Shown: positions 62,539 to 64,000 of the stretch, piece after piece
Position numbering within the stretch: position 1 is the stretch's first letter
How the letters are laid out: the number at the start of each line of letters is the position of its first letter
Source of the DNA: JANNBN01 sp031430595
Lineage (GTDB): Bacteria > Actinomycetota > Acidimicrobiia > Acidimicrobiales > JANYDT01
Assembly (NCBI GenBank): GCA_031430595.1
Contig: JANPBU010000052.1
Location: 1-64,000 of the forward strand
Reading direction: 5' to 3'
DNA length: 64,000 nt
Notes under the pieces: model-generated
Told to the model about the DNA's origin: nothing
The model's database searches: none
What the model saw: only the letters and a program-made list of their open reading frames with translations
Translations under genes and position numbers: made by a program

Positions 62539-63755
62539 CAACAGACTGGATAACTAACGCACGGCTCATCGACGGTCGTCTGGTTGACCTGTCGATTGTT
62601 GGGGGCCGAATTGCGGTAGTCGAACAAACCGGGCCAGCCCGTGTCGGCAACACTGAGAACATAAGCGGTTCGATGCTGCTCGGGTCGCCAGTCGAGCCCC
62701 ACGCCCATCTCGATAAGGTACTTACGGCTCAAGCTGTACCGAATCCGAAGGGCGACCTCATGGGTGCCATCGTTGGCTGGGTCGACTTCTTTCCGACTCT
62801 TACCGTCGATGCCATGGTTGGTCGAGCCACGCGGGCTGTGTACGAGCTGGTTGCTAGCGGGATCACAGCCATACGTACGCATGTGAATGTTCACGAAGGC
62901 ATGGACCTCAAGGCCATGGAGGCACTACTCACTGTGAAGCTTGCCATGTCGCACCTCTGCGATATTCAACTCGTGAGCCTCACCGGTTGGGTTGGTAGCG
63001 ATGAGCCAGGAAGCGCAGTGAACCGTCGGCTTCTTCGCGAGTCAGTCGAGATGGACCCGTCGGTAGTGGTTGGCGGTTGTCCGCACCTCGATACTAACCG
63101 TTTCCGAGCGACCGACATTGCACTCGATCTTGCGGGTGAACTTGGCCGCGACATTGATCTGCATACAGACGAAAATCTCGAAACGACGAGCGAAGATCTT
63201 CGTTACCTCGCCGAACGAGTAATCGCAACCGGTTACACCGGACGGGCGACTGCTAGCCATTGCTGCAGCCTTGCGATGCAAGACGAGAAGCAGCAACGAG
63301 CCACCGCCGAGATTGTTGCGGCTGCCGGGGTGAATGTTGTGGCGCTTCCACAAACAAACCTTTTCCTTCAGTCACGCGACCACGTTGTTGCACCACCGCG
63401 AGGTCTTACGGCCATTCGGATGTTGCGAGATGCCGGGGTGAATGTTGCTGGCGGCGCCGACAACGTTCGAGACCCATTCAATTCGATGGGCCGCCACGAC
63501 CCAACCGAGACTGCTGCGCTTCTGGTGATGGCCGGCCACCTGCTTCCCCATGAGGCTTGGGAATCGGTGTCAGCGTGCGCTCGCAAGGCGATGGGTCTTC
63601 CGATTGTCTCGGTTCAACCTGGTGATATTGCTGATCTTGTTTCGTTGCCTGGGATCGACCTGGCCGATGCGATTGCCCGCGGCGATCAGCAGCGAACCGT
63701 CTGGAAATCTGGCGCTGTCGTGGCGCGAACCAGCGTGACTCGCACATGGGAATAG
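62535..63755 (+). CDS. Cytosine deaminase-like amidohydrolase
   Basis: The 406-residue protein has the amidohydrolase metal sites: PHAHLDK (HxH), DLHTDE (His), ASHCCSLAM (His) and GGADNVRDPF (Asp). It resembles CodA and related cytosine/creatinine/isoguanine deaminases. The start ATG 62535 overlaps the previous stop by 4 nt. The frame upstream to 62448 is inside the oxidoreductase gene. A nearby ABC transporter may supply its substrate. Confidence 0.9.
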   Translation: MTTDWITNARLIDGRLVDLSIVGGRIAVVEQTGPARVGNTENISGSMLLGSPVEPHAHLDKVLTAQAVPNPKGDLMGAIVGWVDFFPTLTVDAMVGRATRAVYELVASGITAIRTHVNVHEGMDLKAMEALLTVKLAMSHLCDIQLVSLTGWVGSDEPGSAVNRRLLRESVEMDPSVVVGGCPHLDTNRFRATDIALDLAGELGRDIDLHTDENLETTSEDLRYLAERVIATGYTGRATASHCCSLAMQDEKQQRATAEIVAAAGVNVVALPQTNLFLQSRDHVVAPPRGLTAIRMLRDAGVNVAGGADNVRDPFNSMGRHDPTETAALLVMAGHLLPHEAWESVSACARKAMGLPIVSVQPGDIADLVSLPGIDLADAIARGDQQRTVWKSGAVVARTSVTRTWE

Positions 63756-63841
63756 CCAATTTTGAGAAAGCTTTGTGACGAATTTGTGAACAGTGCTTCG
63801 TTCCGGTTTTGCCCTCAATTCTTTTGCCTAGAGTGTGTTGT

Positions 63842-64000
63842 GTGTCACCTCCTTCCGTGAAGTCCGCAGTTCCGCCGGCTCTGACGTTCTCTGATCTGTC
63901 CAAAGTGTTTCCCGACGGCACCCATGCTGTCGAAGAAGCGTCGTTCAGCGTCTCGCCCGGGGAGTTCGTCTCGATCATTGGCCCGTCCGGGTGCGGTAAG
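63842..64000 (+). CDS. ABC transporter ATP-binding protein, N-terminal part only
   Basis: The last bases encode LTFSDLSKVFPDGTHAVEEASFSVSPGEFVSIIGPSGCGK, quoted here as a start LTFSDLSKVF and the Walker A GPSGCGK. The type fits nitrate/taurine/pyrimidine uptake ATPases. The gene is cut by the right edge. The start is GTG 63842 or GTG 63857, about 90 bp after the deaminase gene, so it may belong to the same operon. Confidence 0.85.
   Translation, partial: MSPPSVKSAVPPALTFSDLSKVFPDGTHAVEEASFSVSPGEFVSIIGPSGCGK

Overview
The window looks like a chromosomal segment of an actinobacterium (Actinomycetota), most likely class Acidimicrobiia. This is inferred from gene content, not from a search. The supporting genes are a KGD-type fused 2-oxoglutarate decarboxylase/dehydrogenase, GTP-type PEP carboxykinase, an HRDC-tailed UvrD-family helicase, a DUF2505 protein, an EttA and a second ABC-F ATPase, and the rpmB / DAK2-protein / recG neighbourhood. 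Base composition is moderate (somewhat over 50% G+C) and genes are tightly packed. No tRNA, rRNA, CRISPR array, insertion sequence or prophage was recognised.

Layout. 1-5.3 kb: the N-terminal part of a very large secreted surface protein (LamG domains, jelly-roll-like repeats, Thr-rich linkers) that runs off the left edge. 5.4-7.0 kb: a nucleotidyltransferase/HEPN pair resembling a MntA-HepT toxin-antitoxin system, then a Uma2-family nuclease. 7.0-11.2 kb: recG and a DAK2/FakA-like kinase gene, divergent from rpmB. 11.2-17 kb: a PAS-GGDEF-EAL c-di-GMP protein, a 680-bp gap with four copies of a 15-bp motif, a cold-shock-like protein, pckG and hisC. 17-24.3 kb, minus strand: an aldo/keto reductase, an fbpABC-type ABC transporter and a two-component system, with an 11-bp-spaced operator-like array between the regulator and the transporter. 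24.3-26.5 kb: TesB thioesterase, a zinc dehydrogenase and an ATPase remnant.

26.5-35.6 kb, minus strand: UvrD-like helicase, ACT-malic enzyme, APH-family kinase, D-Ala-D-Ala ligase, a membrane protein, a ferritin-like protein and a CaiB/BaiF CoA transferase. 35.6-38.3 kb: a GH36-like protein with altered catalytic residues, next to galK. 38.3-51.5 kb: a BtuF-like protein, a PH/SHOCT protein, the UvrD2-like helicase, DUF2505, ABC-F, a hotdog thioesterase, xthA, a FAS1-OmpA envelope protein, nitronate monooxygenase, EttA and an RNase-H-like protein. 51.5-64 kb: a secreted tripeptidyl-aminopeptidase-like hydrolase, kgd, galE, a HAD phosphatase, a NYN-S1-lysine-tail RNA protein, a phosphoribosyltransferase, and a flavin monooxygenase / cytosine deaminase / ABC transporter module cut by the right edge.

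Themes. Central carbon metabolism is represented by kgd, pckG and malic enzyme, and galactose metabolism by galK, galE and the GH36-like protein, with galE about 20 kb away. Repair and helicase functions are recG, two UvrD-family helicases and xthA. The strongest unusual signals are: a (GA)6 tract where two start models of the surface protein conflict; the four-copy 15-bp repeat cluster; the operator-like array before the fbp genes; the degenerate GH36 protein beside galK; the NYN-S1-H1-like fusion; and the densely structured gap after the FAS1-OmpA gene.
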